This document shows, in pieces, positions 50,263 through 58,301 of a stretch of 64,000 bases of DNA; within the stretch, counting starts at the first letter, position 1; every line of letters begins with the position of its first letter. The notes beneath the pieces are model-generated. The model saw only the letters and a list, made by a program, of their open reading frames with translations. It searched no databases and was not told the origin of the DNA. A program made the translations under genes and the position numbers. This DNA comes from Leucobacter sp. UT-8R-CII-1-4 (lineage in GTDB: Bacteria; Actinomycetota; Actinomycetes; Actinomycetales; Microbacteriaceae), in the NCBI RefSeq assembly GCF_030010235.1, contig NZ_JASCRS010000004.1:248001-312000 (forward strand), given 5' to 3'.

Positions 50263-51351
50263 TCAGCTGCGCGAGAGGGCGTAGTGGTCGGCGATTAGCT
50301 CGATGCCGCGTCGGTCAATCTCGGCCGAGTGCCCGCTGACGACGAGCATGACCTCGTCGACGTCCGTCCGTGCGTGCAGGGATTCGAGGCGCTCCGCGAC
50401 GGTAGCCGGGGTGCCGTGGAACGTGCGGCCGATGTAGGCGTCGAGGATCTGGCGCTCCTGGGTGGTGGCGGGGTAGGCCTCGACCTCTTCGGGCGGCAGT
50501 AGGAGGTAGCCCTTGCGCGTGAACATCCGCAGCATCGCCATGGCTGAGGTCGCGGCTTGGCGTCGCGCCTGATCCGGGTCCTCGCTGATCGCCGCAGGCA
50601 CGCTGACTATCGTGCGCGGCGCGGCGAGCACCTCGGAGGGCTGGAATTCCTCGCGGTAGATGCGCAGCGCGGTGTCGATGTCGGCGTCGCCGAACTGCAG
50701 GGCGAAGGCGTAGGGGCGGCCCAGCTGCGCTGCGAGCTTCGCCGAGTACGGCGAGGATCCCAGCATCCAGATCTCTGGCCCGGTGGCTGAGGCTGGCACA
50801 CGGTTCTGGGTCGCCTGCCACGGGCCCGGCACCGCATGCACGGACCCGTACGGGTGCCCGGGCGGGAAGTCATCGCCGAGGAATCCGAGCAGCTCGAGCA
50901 CCTGCTGGGGGAAGCTGTCGTTGGGATCCGCGCCCTGTCGCAGGGCGGCAGCGGTCGCGCCGTCGGTGCCCGGTGCGCGCCCGAGCCCCAGGTCGATGCG
51001 CCCGGGGGCCAGAGCATCGAGCATCCCGAACTGCTCGGCGACCAGCAGTGGGGAGTGGTTGGGGAGCATCACGCCGCCCGCGCCGAGATGGATCCGGGTG
51101 GTCTCGGCGATGAGGTGGGCGACCATCAACGGCGGCGAGGACACGGACGTTGCCCCCATGCCGTGGTGCTCGGACATCCAGAACCGGCGGTACCCGAGCG
51201 CATCGGCCGTCTGGGCAAGCGCAATGGTGCTCGCGAGCCCGTCCTGGGCGGTGGTCCCGACCCCCGTGCCGCCTCCGGCGAGCACGGACAGGGCGAACGG
51301 CGCGGTACCTCCACCAGGCTCTGACTGCATGGGGGCAAGCTCCTGTCTCAT
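50263..51351 (-). CDS. Luciferase-like (LLM) flavin-dependent monooxygenase
   Basis: A 362-residue TIM-barrel enzyme: 'GYRRFWMSEHHGMGATSVSSPPLMVAHLI' near residue 60, 'LGAGGVMLPNHSPLLVAEQFGMLDALAPGRIDLGLGRAPG' after it (both in outline), and a long C-terminal helical part. It belongs to the MsnO8-like group of the bacterial luciferase family and uses reduced flavin. The divergent CGNR-domain regulator at 51418 probably controls it. The substrate is unknown. Confidence 0.85.
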   Translation of the reverse strand: MRQELAPMQSEPGGGTAPFALSVLAGGGTGVGTTAQDGLASTIALAQTADALGYRRFWMSEHHGMGATSVSSPPLMVAHLIAETTRIHLGAGGVMLPNHSPLLVAEQFGMLDALAPGRIDLGLGRAPGTDGATAAALRQGADPNDSFPQQVLELLGFLGDDFPPGHPYGSVHAVPGPWQATQNRVPASATGPEIWMLGSSPYSAKLAAQLGRPYAFALQFGDADIDTALRIYREEFQPSEVLAAPRTIVSVPAAISEDPDQARRQAATSAMAMLRMFTRKGYLLLPPEEVEAYPATTQERQILDAYIGRTFHGTPATVAERLESLHARTDVDEVMLVVSGHSAEIDRRGIELIADHYALSRS

Positions 51352-51417
51352 GGAATAAAGCGATCTTTAGCGTGACCGAGCCTAGCAGGAGTGTCACGGA
51401 AAAGTGCAACTGATACC

Positions 51418-52020
51418 ATGAGAGGCATGACGCAGACAGTTCAACCGACTGTGCCGGGCACGCGCGAGCACCCCAGCCTGGCCCTCGTCGACACCGTGCA
51501 CGGATCGCCCGGCGGCAGGGATCGCGACGAGCTGTCCACGCCCGAAGCCGCCACCGCATGGCTGGTCGATCACGGACTGATCGCCCCGGAGTCGGGGCTG
51601 CAGGAGCATTGCCAGGGCCGGCTCGTCCGATTCCGGCACGATCTGCGCGACCTCTTCGTCGCGCAGATCTCGATGGACGTCCCCGCGCCGAAGGCGGTCG
51701 AGGCGCTCAACCGCGCACTGAGCAGCGCCCCTGGCGCGCTCCTGTTGCGCTTCGATGCCGAGTTGCGGTTCTTCCGCAGTGCGGAGCATCCCATGACTCA
51801 GGCCGTGGAGCACGCCATGGCGATCATCGCCGAAGATGCCGCCTCGCTGCTCACCGGCGACGCCGCCTCGCAGATCGCCGCCTGCGAGTCCGATTCCTGC
51901 CAGCAGCTCTTCCTGCGCACCCACGCGCGCCGGCAGTGGTGCTCGAACCGCTGCGGCGACCGGGTGCGCGCCGCGCGTGCCTACGCCCGCCGGCGCGAGC
52001 AGCGTGGGGTTCCGGCCTAG
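51418..52020 (+). CDS. ABATE/CGNR zinc-finger regulator (first)
   Basis: ATG 51418 gives 200 residues (51427 is an alternative). The N-terminal ABATE domain reads 'HPSLALVDTVHGSPGGRD'. The C-terminal CGNR-type finger is 'IAACESDSCQQLFLRTHARRQWCSNRCGDRVRAARAYARRR', here in outline, with its four Cys. These proteins are stress-linked DNA-binding regulators. It diverges from the LLM oxidoreductase gene with 66 bases between. Confidence 0.8.
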   Translation: MRGMTQTVQPTVPGTREHPSLALVDTVHGSPGGRDRDELSTPEAATAWLVDHGLIAPESGLQEHCQGRLVRFRHDLRDLFVAQISMDVPAPKAVEALNRALSSAPGALLLRFDAELRFFRSAEHPMTQAVEHAMAIIAEDAASLLTGDAASQIAACESDSCQQLFLRTHARRQWCSNRCGDRVRAARAYARRREQRGVPA

Positions 52021-52058
52021 GCGAGGGAAAAGCCCTCTACGCCGTCCGCGTCGCTGTC

Positions 52059-52343
52059 TCAGGCCAGCGACAGGAAGAGCTTCTCCAGCTCCTCCGCGGA
52101 CGGGGCGTCCTCGCTTTCCGGCTCGGTCAGGCATTCCTTGAGCGCGGTCGAGATCACGAGGAACCCCGCGCGGTCGAGGGCCTTGGACACGGCGGCGAGC
52201 TGCTGGACGACGTCTCGGCAGGGCGCGCCGGCCTCGACGGCGGCAGTGACCGCCGCCAACTGTCCCTGCGCCCGCCGGAGGCGGTTGATGATGTTGCGCT
52301 GGGCGGCCTCGTCGTGGGCTGGCGAGGGGGCGGCGTCTGCCAT
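52059..52343 (-). CDS. CsoR-family regulator, CstR-like persulfide sensor
   Basis: A 94-residue four-helix regulator: 'IINRLRRAQGQLAAVTAAVEAGAPCRDVVQQLAAV', in outline, and 'GFLVISTALKECL'. Copper-sensing CsoR uses Cys-His-Cys. Here both Cys are kept ('APCRDV', 'LKECL') but the His position four residues before the second Cys is Ser/Thr-Ala, as in CstR, which senses reactive sulfur. It diverges from a CoA-disulfide reductase-rhodanese unit with two operators between, matching a sulfide/persulfide response. Confidence 0.82.
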   Translation of the reverse strand: MADAAPSPAHDEAAQRNIINRLRRAQGQLAAVTAAVEAGAPCRDVVQQLAAVSKALDRAGFLVISTALKECLTEPESEDAPSAEELEKLFLSLA

Positions 52344-52379
52344 GGCTGTCCTTCTTCCATCGTCGAGTTGACTCCCAGC

Positions 52380-52418
52380 ATACCCCGGGGAGTATTGTGG
52401 ACATACCCCCTGGAGTAT
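52380..52418. promoter_or_regulatory. Two CstR-type operators
   Basis: ATACCCCGGGGAGTAT (52380-52395) and ATACCCCCTGGAGTAT (52403-52418) are two near-palindromes of the G/C-tract type bound by CsoR/CstR regulators. They lie between the regulator gene and the Cys-rich peptide/reductase genes. A TTGACT (52368-52373) 17 bases before the first repeat's AGTATT suggests that the first operator covers the spacer and -10 of the rightward promoter. Confidence 0.75.
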
Positions 52419-52436
52419 ATGGACGAGGAGTCATCG

Positions 52437-52628
52437 ATGTGCCGAGCAGTGAGGTGCCGCGTGTGCGGCAAGACGACATGGGCCGGGTGCGGCCAGCATG
52501 TCCAGCAGGTGAAGCAGACGGTGCCTTCTGCGTAGTGGTGCGGCGGTTCGCACACCGCGGCGCAGCGAGAGGCGGCCGACGCGAGGCGCGGAGGGTTCTT
52601 CGCCCGCCTGTTCGGACGGAGGGGCTGA
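52437..52628 (+). pseudogene. Cys-rich small zinc-ribbon-like protein with an in-frame stop
   Basis: From ATG 52437 the frame encodes 'MCRAVRCRVCGKTTWAGCGQ' plus about 12 residues, then meets a TAG at 52533-52535. It continues in frame as 'WCGGSHTAAQREAADARRGGFFARLFGRRG' to a TGA at 52626. The pieces together look like a small Cys-rich protein of a type common in actinobacteria. A single C-to-T change of a CAG codon explains the stop. The first 32 residues could still be made and hold the CxxC-x-CG Cys cluster. A related intact gene follows at once. Confidence 0.6.
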
Positions 52629-52629
52629 C

Positions 52630-52761
52630 ATGTGCCAGCGCGTGACGTGCTCCCGCTGCGGCAAGCCGACCTGGGACGGCTGCGGACAGCACATCGAGCA
52701 GGCGCTCGGAGATGTGCCGATCACCGATCGATGTGCGTGCACGACGGGACCGGAGCGATGA
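52630..52761 (+). CDS. Cys-rich small zinc-ribbon-like protein (second copy)
   Basis: ATG 52630 gives 43 residues: 'MCQRVTCSRCGKPTWDGCGQ' followed by a His-containing helix and 'DRCACTTGPER'. Six Cys in CxxC and CxC arrangements suggest a bound zinc or redox role. It is a paralogue of the broken gene just upstream, with the same 'CGKxTWxGCGQH' core. The stop overlaps the start of the reductase-rhodanese gene (ATGA), and it lies behind the CstR operators, so it belongs to the sulfur response. Confidence 0.62.
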   Translation: MCQRVTCSRCGKPTWDGCGQHIEQALGDVPITDRCACTTGPER

Positions 52762-54416
52762 GCCCGAAGATCGTGGTCATCGGCGGCGTGGCGGGCGGGA
52801 TGTCCGCCGCCACGCGCCTGCGCCGACTCATGGAGGACGCTCAGATCGTGGTGATCGAGCGCGGAGGGGAGGTCTCCTATGCGAACTGCGGCCTGCCCTA
52901 CTACGTCGGCGGCACGATCGCTGATCGCTCTTCCCTGCTGCTGCAGACCCCCGAGTCGCTGCACCGCAGGTTCCGACTCGACGTCCGGGTGTGCCACGAG
53001 GCGACGCGCATCGACACCGCGGCCCGGACCGTCGAGGTGACGGACCTGAGCACCGGAGCGTCGACCACGGAGTCCTACGATCACCTCGTCCTGGCCCCCG
53101 GCGCGCGCCCGCGACCTCTCCTCGAGGAGCCGGGGATGCCGGTCATGACGCTGCGCACGGTGCCCGATGCCGACGCGATCTATGCCGCAGTGCAGACGCC
53201 CGGCACCCCTGTCATCTTGGTCGGAGCCGGCTACACGGGGCTGGAGGCGGTCGAAAACCTCGTCGCCCGCGAAGCCCAGGTGACACTGGTCCAGAGAAGC
53301 GCTCAGGTGCTGTCGCCGCTGGACCCGGAGATGGCCACGCCCCTGGCAGAGGAGATCCGCGCGCACGGCGTCGACCTGCGCCTGGGCACCCAGATCGACC
53401 GCATCGAACGCGACGCCGTGGTGCTGAGCGACGGCTCCCGCATCCCTGCCGCGTTCGTCGTCGACGCCGCCGGCGTCGTCCCCGAGACCGCTCTGGCCGC
53501 CGATGCTGGCCTGCGCATCGGGGAGAGCGGCGGCATCTGGGTCGACAGTGCCAACCGGACCAGCGACCCGCACGTCTTCGCCGTCGGCGACGGCGTCGAA
53601 AAGCATGACCTCGTCGGCGGCGATGCCGCGCTCGTGACGATGGCGGGACTGGCGAATCGGCATGGGCGAATGGTCGCCGACGTCATCGCCGGACGAGACG
53701 CCACTGCGCGTCCGGCGCTCGGCACCGGTGTGGTGGGGGTCTTCGGCCTGGTGGCAGCGAAGGTGGGCTGGAGCGAGAAGGCTCTGCGCGCCGCGGGTCG
53801 CCCGCACTATCAGGTGCACGTGCATCCGAGCTCGCATGCCGGGTACTACCCCGGCGCGGAGGTGCTCTCGATCAAGCTCCTTGCCGACCGGGAGACGGAC
53901 AGGATCCTGGGGGCGCAGATCGTCGGCCGCGACGGCGTGGACAAGCGCATCGACGTCATCGCGACCGCGATGCACGCAGGCCTGACCGCGTCCGAGCTCG
54001 CGCACCTGGAGCTCGCCTACGCGCCCCAGTTCGGCTCCGCCAAGGACGCCGTGAACATCGCCGGATACGCCGCCGAGAACACACGCAACGGCACGACGCC
54101 CACCCTCCAGTGGCACGAGCTCGAACAGGCGCGTGCCTCGGGCGCAGCGCTCATCGACGTCCGCTCGCGCGACGAGCACTCCGCCGGGAGCATCCCCGGG
54201 TCGATCAACGTCCCGCTCGACGACCTGCGCGAGCGCCTCACAGAGTTGCCGCCCGGAGAACTCGTCGTGCACTGCCAGGTCGGCCTGCGCGGCCACATCG
54301 CGACCCGGCTCCTCATGCAGCACGGCTTCTCGGTCCGCAACCTCGACGGCGGGTACCGGACCTGGCGTGCTGGGCAGTGCGCCTTGCAGAGAAGTTGCCA
54401 GAATGTGCGTGAGTGA
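52758..54416 (+). CDS. CoA-disulfide reductase-like flavoenzyme with C-terminal rhodanese domain
   Basis: A 552-residue protein. The FAD/NAD(P) reductase part has 'KIVVIGGVAGGMSAATRLRRL', the single active-site Cys 'VSYANCGLPYYVGG' and 'VFAVGDGVE'. Residues from about 450 are a rhodanese domain with 'ALIDVRSRDEHSAGSIPGSINVPLDDL' (outline) and the catalytic Cys loop 'LVVHCQVGLRGHIA'. This CoADR-RHD fusion handles CoA or protein persulfides and polysulfides. With the CstR-like regulator, its operators and the Cys-rich peptides, it forms a reactive-sulfur detoxification unit. Confidence 0.88.
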   Translation: MSPKIVVIGGVAGGMSAATRLRRLMEDAQIVVIERGGEVSYANCGLPYYVGGTIADRSSLLLQTPESLHRRFRLDVRVCHEATRIDTAARTVEVTDLSTGASTTESYDHLVLAPGARPRPLLEEPGMPVMTLRTVPDADAIYAAVQTPGTPVILVGAGYTGLEAVENLVAREAQVTLVQRSAQVLSPLDPEMATPLAEEIRAHGVDLRLGTQIDRIERDAVVLSDGSRIPAAFVVDAAGVVPETALAADAGLRIGESGGIWVDSANRTSDPHVFAVGDGVEKHDLVGGDAALVTMAGLANRHGRMVADVIAGRDATARPALGTGVVGVFGLVAAKVGWSEKALRAAGRPHYQVHVHPSSHAGYYPGAEVLSIKLLADRETDRILGAQIVGRDGVDKRIDVIATAMHAGLTASELAHLELAYAPQFGSAKDAVNIAGYAAENTRNGTTPTLQWHELEQARASGAALIDVRSRDEHSAGSIPGSINVPLDDLRERLTELPPGELVVHCQVGLRGHIATRLLMQHGFSVRNLDGGYRTWRAGQCALQRSCQNVRE

Positions 54417-54451
54417 AGACGGCTGCGCGGATTCTGCCGGCAGCCGTCTTC
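54415..54451. terminator. Terminator between convergent reductase and MFS genes
   Basis: gaagacggctgc (54415-54426) is perfectly inverted as gcagccgtcttc (54440-54451). It lies between the end of the reductase-rhodanese gene and the end of the transporter gene, so it serves both. Confidence 0.75.
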
Positions 54452-54474
54452 GCGCGACGCGGCAGGCTTCTCAG

Positions 54475-55893
54475 CTACTCCGCCCGCGGCTGCGCCGTAG
54501 CACTGGTCGGTGACCGGGACATGATCACGGCACCAGCAGCCAGTCCTGCGACCGCGAGCGTGGCCGCGATGACGAACGGATCTCCGGCGTGCAGGGCGGG
54601 GGCGAAACCGAGGCCCACATACACCGCCACACCGGCCGCCCCTCCGAGCTGGTCGGCCGCTCGCTGGACGCCGGAGGCGATCCCTGCGTCCACGTCGGTG
54701 GTCCCACTGACCGCGATGTACTGCAGGCCCACGAGTCCGAAGCCCATGCCGGCCGCGATGAGCAGCATCACCGGGAGCAGCCATGCCGCGCCGCCGCCCA
54801 TGACGCCCACGACCGCGACCACCGCCATCGCGCCCGCGGCGGCCGCGAGCCCGATCAGCACGCACGCGCGAGCGCCCCAGCGTCCCAGTAGCCGGGGAAT
54901 GAGCCCCGATGCCGCGATCAGCGCCACGGCCAGAGGCAGCATCGTCAGACCCGCCCCCAGCGGTCCGATCCCGAGCCTGTCCTGCAGGTAGAACGTGAAC
55001 AGCAGGAAGGACGTCGACAGCGCGCCGCTGAGGAGCATCGTCGTCAGGTTCGCCCGCAGCCGCGCGCGGTCGGCGAAGAAGGCCAGCGGGACCAGTGGGT
55101 TCGGCGACCTCGACTCGACCCGGACGAAACCGACGGCGGCCAGCATCGAGCCGACCAGCGCGGCCACGCTCAGCCACGGAGTGGTCCCGGGGTCGCCGAC
55201 CTCGACCGCAGCATAGACGAACAGCAGCGGGCACGCCGTCAACAGAAACGACCCGGGAAGGTCCAGGCGGACCCGGTCACGAGACGAAGGCCGGTCCGCC
55301 GGGATCAGTACGAGCACAGCCACGATCACGGCCAGGATGAACGGGACCGAGATCAGGAAGATCCAGCGCCAGCCCAGCTGCGCGGTGATGATCCCCGAGA
55401 GGGCGAACCCGAGCACCAGGCCGCAGCTGGCGACCGCGGCCCACACGCTCAGGGCGCGCGCCCGCTGAGACCCCTCGGGGAAGAGCATTACAATGGTGGC
55501 CATCGCCGCGGGAAGCGCGACAGCCTCGCCTGCGCCCTGGAGCAGGCGTGCGGCGACCAGGACGGGGAACGCTGGTGCAAGGCCGGCCAGCAGTGACGCC
55601 GCGCCGAAGAGGGCCATGCCGATCAGAAGGGGAGGGCGGCGTCCGAAGAGGTCGCCGAGCCGGCCGCCGAGCATCAGCAGCCCGCCACCGGTGATCGTGT
55701 AGCCGACCACGACCCAGGTCAGAGAGTGGCCCTCGACGTCGAAGTCCGCGCCGATCGAGGGCAGCGCGATGTTGACCACGGTCACGTCGACCGCGATGAA
55801 GAACTGCAGCATGGACAGCGCGCACAGCACGAGCCATGCGCGCACAGGGGCGGGACCGATCCCGCGGTTGGAAGAGGAAATGCCTGAAAGCAC
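54475..55893 (-). CDS. DHA2-family MFS drug/proton antiporter
   Basis: A 472-residue, 14-span transporter. Motif 'FFIAVDVTVVNIALPSIGADF' in the first helix, 'GGRLGDLFGRRPPLL' (motif A) and 'ARLLQGAGEAVALPAAMATI' are characteristic of the DHA2 drug:H+ antiporters. It is full length and should export a toxic organic compound. No regulator is adjacent; the 450-base gap upstream carries a hairpin but no gene. Confidence 0.86.
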   Translation of the reverse strand: MLSGISSSNRGIGPAPVRAWLVLCALSMLQFFIAVDVTVVNIALPSIGADFDVEGHSLTWVVVGYTITGGGLLMLGGRLGDLFGRRPPLLIGMALFGAASLLAGLAPAFPVLVAARLLQGAGEAVALPAAMATIVMLFPEGSQRARALSVWAAVASCGLVLGFALSGIITAQLGWRWIFLISVPFILAVIVAVLVLIPADRPSSRDRVRLDLPGSFLLTACPLLFVYAAVEVGDPGTTPWLSVAALVGSMLAAVGFVRVESRSPNPLVPLAFFADRARLRANLTTMLLSGALSTSFLLFTFYLQDRLGIGPLGAGLTMLPLAVALIAASGLIPRLLGRWGARACVLIGLAAAAGAMAVVAVVGVMGGGAAWLLPVMLLIAAGMGFGLVGLQYIAVSGTTDVDAGIASGVQRAADQLGGAAGVAVYVGLGFAPALHAGDPFVIAATLAVAGLAAGAVIMSRSPTSATAQPRAE

Positions 55894-56346
55894 CGATTGC
55901 TCCGTCGCTCAGAAGTGTTGCGAGCAGCACGAAGGGCCGCTCCGGATGGATCACGAAGCGACTGGACGTTCCAGGAGGTAACTGGGGGTGAGGTGGACGT
56001 CCCGCCGCTAGCGGGAAGTCCTGGTCACTGCCGCGCATGCGGCCGAGCTCGAAGCGCCTGACATGACGAACATGCTAGCAACGAATATTCGGCATTCCCT
56101 AGCCCAGAGCCACTGGGCTAGGGAAGGTAGCGCTATCGGGATCGGTTGCGATGGGCCCGGGATGCGGGTATCAGCGGCGATCTTGCGCCGCTCGTTTCCA
56201 CGAACGCGTGGGTGGCAAGCGGTCCGAGTCCTGGCCTGCGTTGAGCGTGCACGATGGCGGTCGTCACTTGAGTGTGCCCGTTCTCGCGCGGACACCTTTC
56301 ATCTCCCCCGCGCAGGTACGGTGCGCGCGTCAGGTGGCTCCCCGGT
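55894..56346. other. Gap upstream of the MFS gene; contains a 12-bp hairpin
   Basis: No gene is recognised in these 450 bases. ttccctagccca (56095-56106) is perfectly inverted as tgggctagggaa (56114-56125) with a seven-base loop. It could be the terminator of the CGNR gene, which ends at 56347 and is transcribed toward it. The sequence nearer 55893 should hold the transporter promoter. Confidence 0.5.
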
Positions 56347-56868
56347 TCAATGTGTCGTCGCCCGGTGACGACGCACTGCGTCGTAGTTCCCACACGTGGT
56401 GGAACAGTAGACGCGTCGGCCGTTGCGGCTGGTATCGACGAACACGACAGGACAGCCCTCGCGCCGGCAGCCTCCCAAGCGGCCCCCGTCGGACTCAACG
56501 GTGAAGATCGCCAGTCCGCCTGCGGTGACCGCCTTCACCCGCGCGACGATATCGTCCTCGTCGGCGGCGAAATGCAAGTGTGGACGCAGGCCATCGTGCA
56601 TGGTGAGGTATGCCCGCGCCGTACCCGCATCCAGCAGCGTATTGATCGCGTCGCACCGCTCCGACTCGTCCTCGACGACAAACGGAGTGCGCAACTGCAG
56701 CGCCCACTCACGAAGATCCTCCGCGGCGGTGGCGGTGAGCGATCGGCGGCGGATCTGGTGGTCGGCCAGGATCTCGGTGGCGTCATCCTGGTTCCACACT
56801 CGACCGGCGAGCGTGGCGAGATCCGCGGCGAGCCACACCCCGGTCATATTGTCATGGTTGAACTGCAT
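56347..56868 (-). CDS. ABATE/CGNR zinc-finger regulator (second)
   Basis: A 173-residue protein with an N-terminal ABATE-like region and a C-terminal CGNR finger 'LGGCRREGCPVVFVDTSRNGRRVYCSTTCGNYDAVRRHR' (outline). It has four Cys and the typical Cys-Gly-Asn. It diverges from an AEC-family transporter gene by 26 bases, so it very likely regulates it. It is only distantly similar to the CGNR protein at 51418. Confidence 0.83.
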   Translation of the reverse strand: MQFNHDNMTGVWLAADLATLAGRVWNQDDATEILADHQIRRRSLTATAAEDLREWALQLRTPFVVEDESERCDAINTLLDAGTARAYLTMHDGLRPHLHFAADEDDIVARVKAVTAGGLAIFTVESDGGRLGGCRREGCPVVFVDTSRNGRRVYCSTTCGNYDAVRRHRATTH

Positions 56869-56878
56869 TGACTCATTG

Positions 56879-56892
56879 CACCACAGTTGGTG
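56879..56892. promoter_or_regulatory. CACCA/TGGTG inverted repeat between CGNR and AEC genes
   Basis: CACCACAGTTGGTG is a 5-bp inverted repeat with a four-base centre. It lies in the 26-base gap between the two divergent starts and directly before the AEC ATG, where a bound CGNR regulator would block both genes. Confidence 0.4.
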
Positions 56893-56894
56893 AA

Positions 56895-57824
56895 ATGAAT
56901 GTAGTCGTCACCGCGATCGTCCCGATCCTGCTGCTCCTCGCCCTCGGTGCGCTCCTGCGGCGACGGTGTCTGACGGACGCGACATTCTGGGATGGGCTGT
57001 CCTGGATGAGCTACTGGGTTTTCACGCCCGCCCTGTTCATCAGCTCTATCAGTCAAACCGATCTCACCGTCATTCAGCCGGGCGCGCTCATGCTCAGCCT
57101 CGCGGTCCCGACACTGATCGTTGCTGCACTCGCATTCGTCGTCGCTCGCCTCACCCGGGCAGATGGCCCACAGTTGACTTCGCTCGTGCAGGGTTCAATC
57201 CGCATCAACACCTACATCGGATTGATCTTCGCGTCCGCCCTCCACGGGCCGGACGGAGTGGCGGCTTTCGCACTGGCTAGCGCCGTCATCGTGCCACTGG
57301 TCAACCTGATCTGCGTGAGCACGCTCGCCGTCTACGGCGAACGTGACCACGCCGTGAAGCGTGTGCCGTTGGGGCGTGAACTGATCGGCAACCCGCTCAT
57401 CATGGCCTGCGCCACTGGACTGCTGCTGAACGTGCTGCCGGTCGTGCTGCCGGGTGTCGCTATCGCGACGCTGGACATGCTCGCCGCACCTGCCCTCGCG
57501 TGCGGCACGCTCATAGCCGGGGCAGCTCTGCACTTCACCTTCCGTCGCAGCGATCTACTCCATATCGGCATCGCCACCATCCTGAAGCTCGCCATCCTCC
57601 CCGCCGCAGCGATCGCCATCGCGCTGCAGTTCGAGATGGCCGGAGCATCGCTGACCAGCATTGTCCTCATATGCGCTGTCCCCACCGCCCCAAGCGCCTA
57701 CGTCCTTGCCTCCCGCATGGGTGGTGATACCCGGCTCATCGCGGGCACCACCGGAGTCCAGACTCTCGCAGCGCTCGCGACGATGCCCATCGCGCTCGCC
57801 CTCGCAGGCCACTTGGCTTCGTGA
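56895..57824 (+). CDS. AEC-family (auxin efflux carrier-like) transporter
   Basis: ATG 56895 gives 309 residues with about ten spans: 'VVVTAIVPILLLLALGALLRRR', 'SIRINTYIGLIFASALHG' and 'IGNPLIMACATGLLLNVL', the AEC signature in two inverted repeats. These proteins export organic anions. The divergent CGNR regulator suggests induction by its substrate. No metabolic gene is nearby to hint at the compound. Confidence 0.83.
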   Translation: MNVVVTAIVPILLLLALGALLRRRCLTDATFWDGLSWMSYWVFTPALFISSISQTDLTVIQPGALMLSLAVPTLIVAALAFVVARLTRADGPQLTSLVQGSIRINTYIGLIFASALHGPDGVAAFALASAVIVPLVNLICVSTLAVYGERDHAVKRVPLGRELIGNPLIMACATGLLLNVLPVVLPGVAIATLDMLAAPALACGTLIAGAALHFTFRRSDLLHIGIATILKLAILPAAAIAIALQFEMAGASLTSIVLICAVPTAPSAYVLASRMGGDTRLIAGTTGVQTLAALATMPIALALAGHLAS

Positions 57825-58301
57825 TCAGTGCCACTAGACACGCACCGACGCTGGTGCGTGCGACCTCAGCCGTCATTCGGCCTTGGGTAAGTTCCGGCGA
57901 CGCTACGGTCTCATCCCTTCGCTCAACCGGCGAGGAAGCTGATCGGCCTGCGGCGAGTGGTTCAGAGCGCCTGCTCGCGGGCAAACGAGGGCTACCGAGC
58001 GACAACACGAGGGCCGACCAGCGCGCGCCGCGCAGATTGGTCCTCTCTTTTGCTGAGGGGAGCAGAGGACAGGGGCGTGCTGGCTCACGCGTGGGTCTGG
58101 GGGCTACTGGCGCACCTGCTACGCGCGAAGCGCTAACGGGCTGAACACCCAGCCTCCTATGCAGGGGAATCTGCGGCCTCGGCTGGCAGTGGGCTTCGAG
58201 AGCCCCGAAGGATGCGCGCCCTATTGACCCGCCCGGCGAGTCCGGGCGTGGGGCATAGCGGTATGACCGTGAAGCGGCAGAGTTGATGCGGTATGCGGCG
58301 G
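57825..58301. other. Gap between AEC transporter and UvrA-like gene
   Basis: About 480 bases with no recognisable gene. A long minus-strand frame crosses it and the end of the UvrA-like gene, but its composition is that of a chance frame. I see no terminator of convincing strength for the two convergent genes. The sequence is less codon-biased than its surroundings and may be scar DNA. Confidence 0.45.

Noticed and set aside
52059-52343. Copper-sensing CsoR
   Set aside because: The copper-binding His position is not conserved and the neighbours handle sulfur, not copper. CstR-like is preferred.
52431-54323. 630-residue minus-strand open frame
   Set aside because: It is antisense to the reductase-rhodanese gene, whose motifs are intact. 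Long antisense frames are expected at high GC with strong codon bias.
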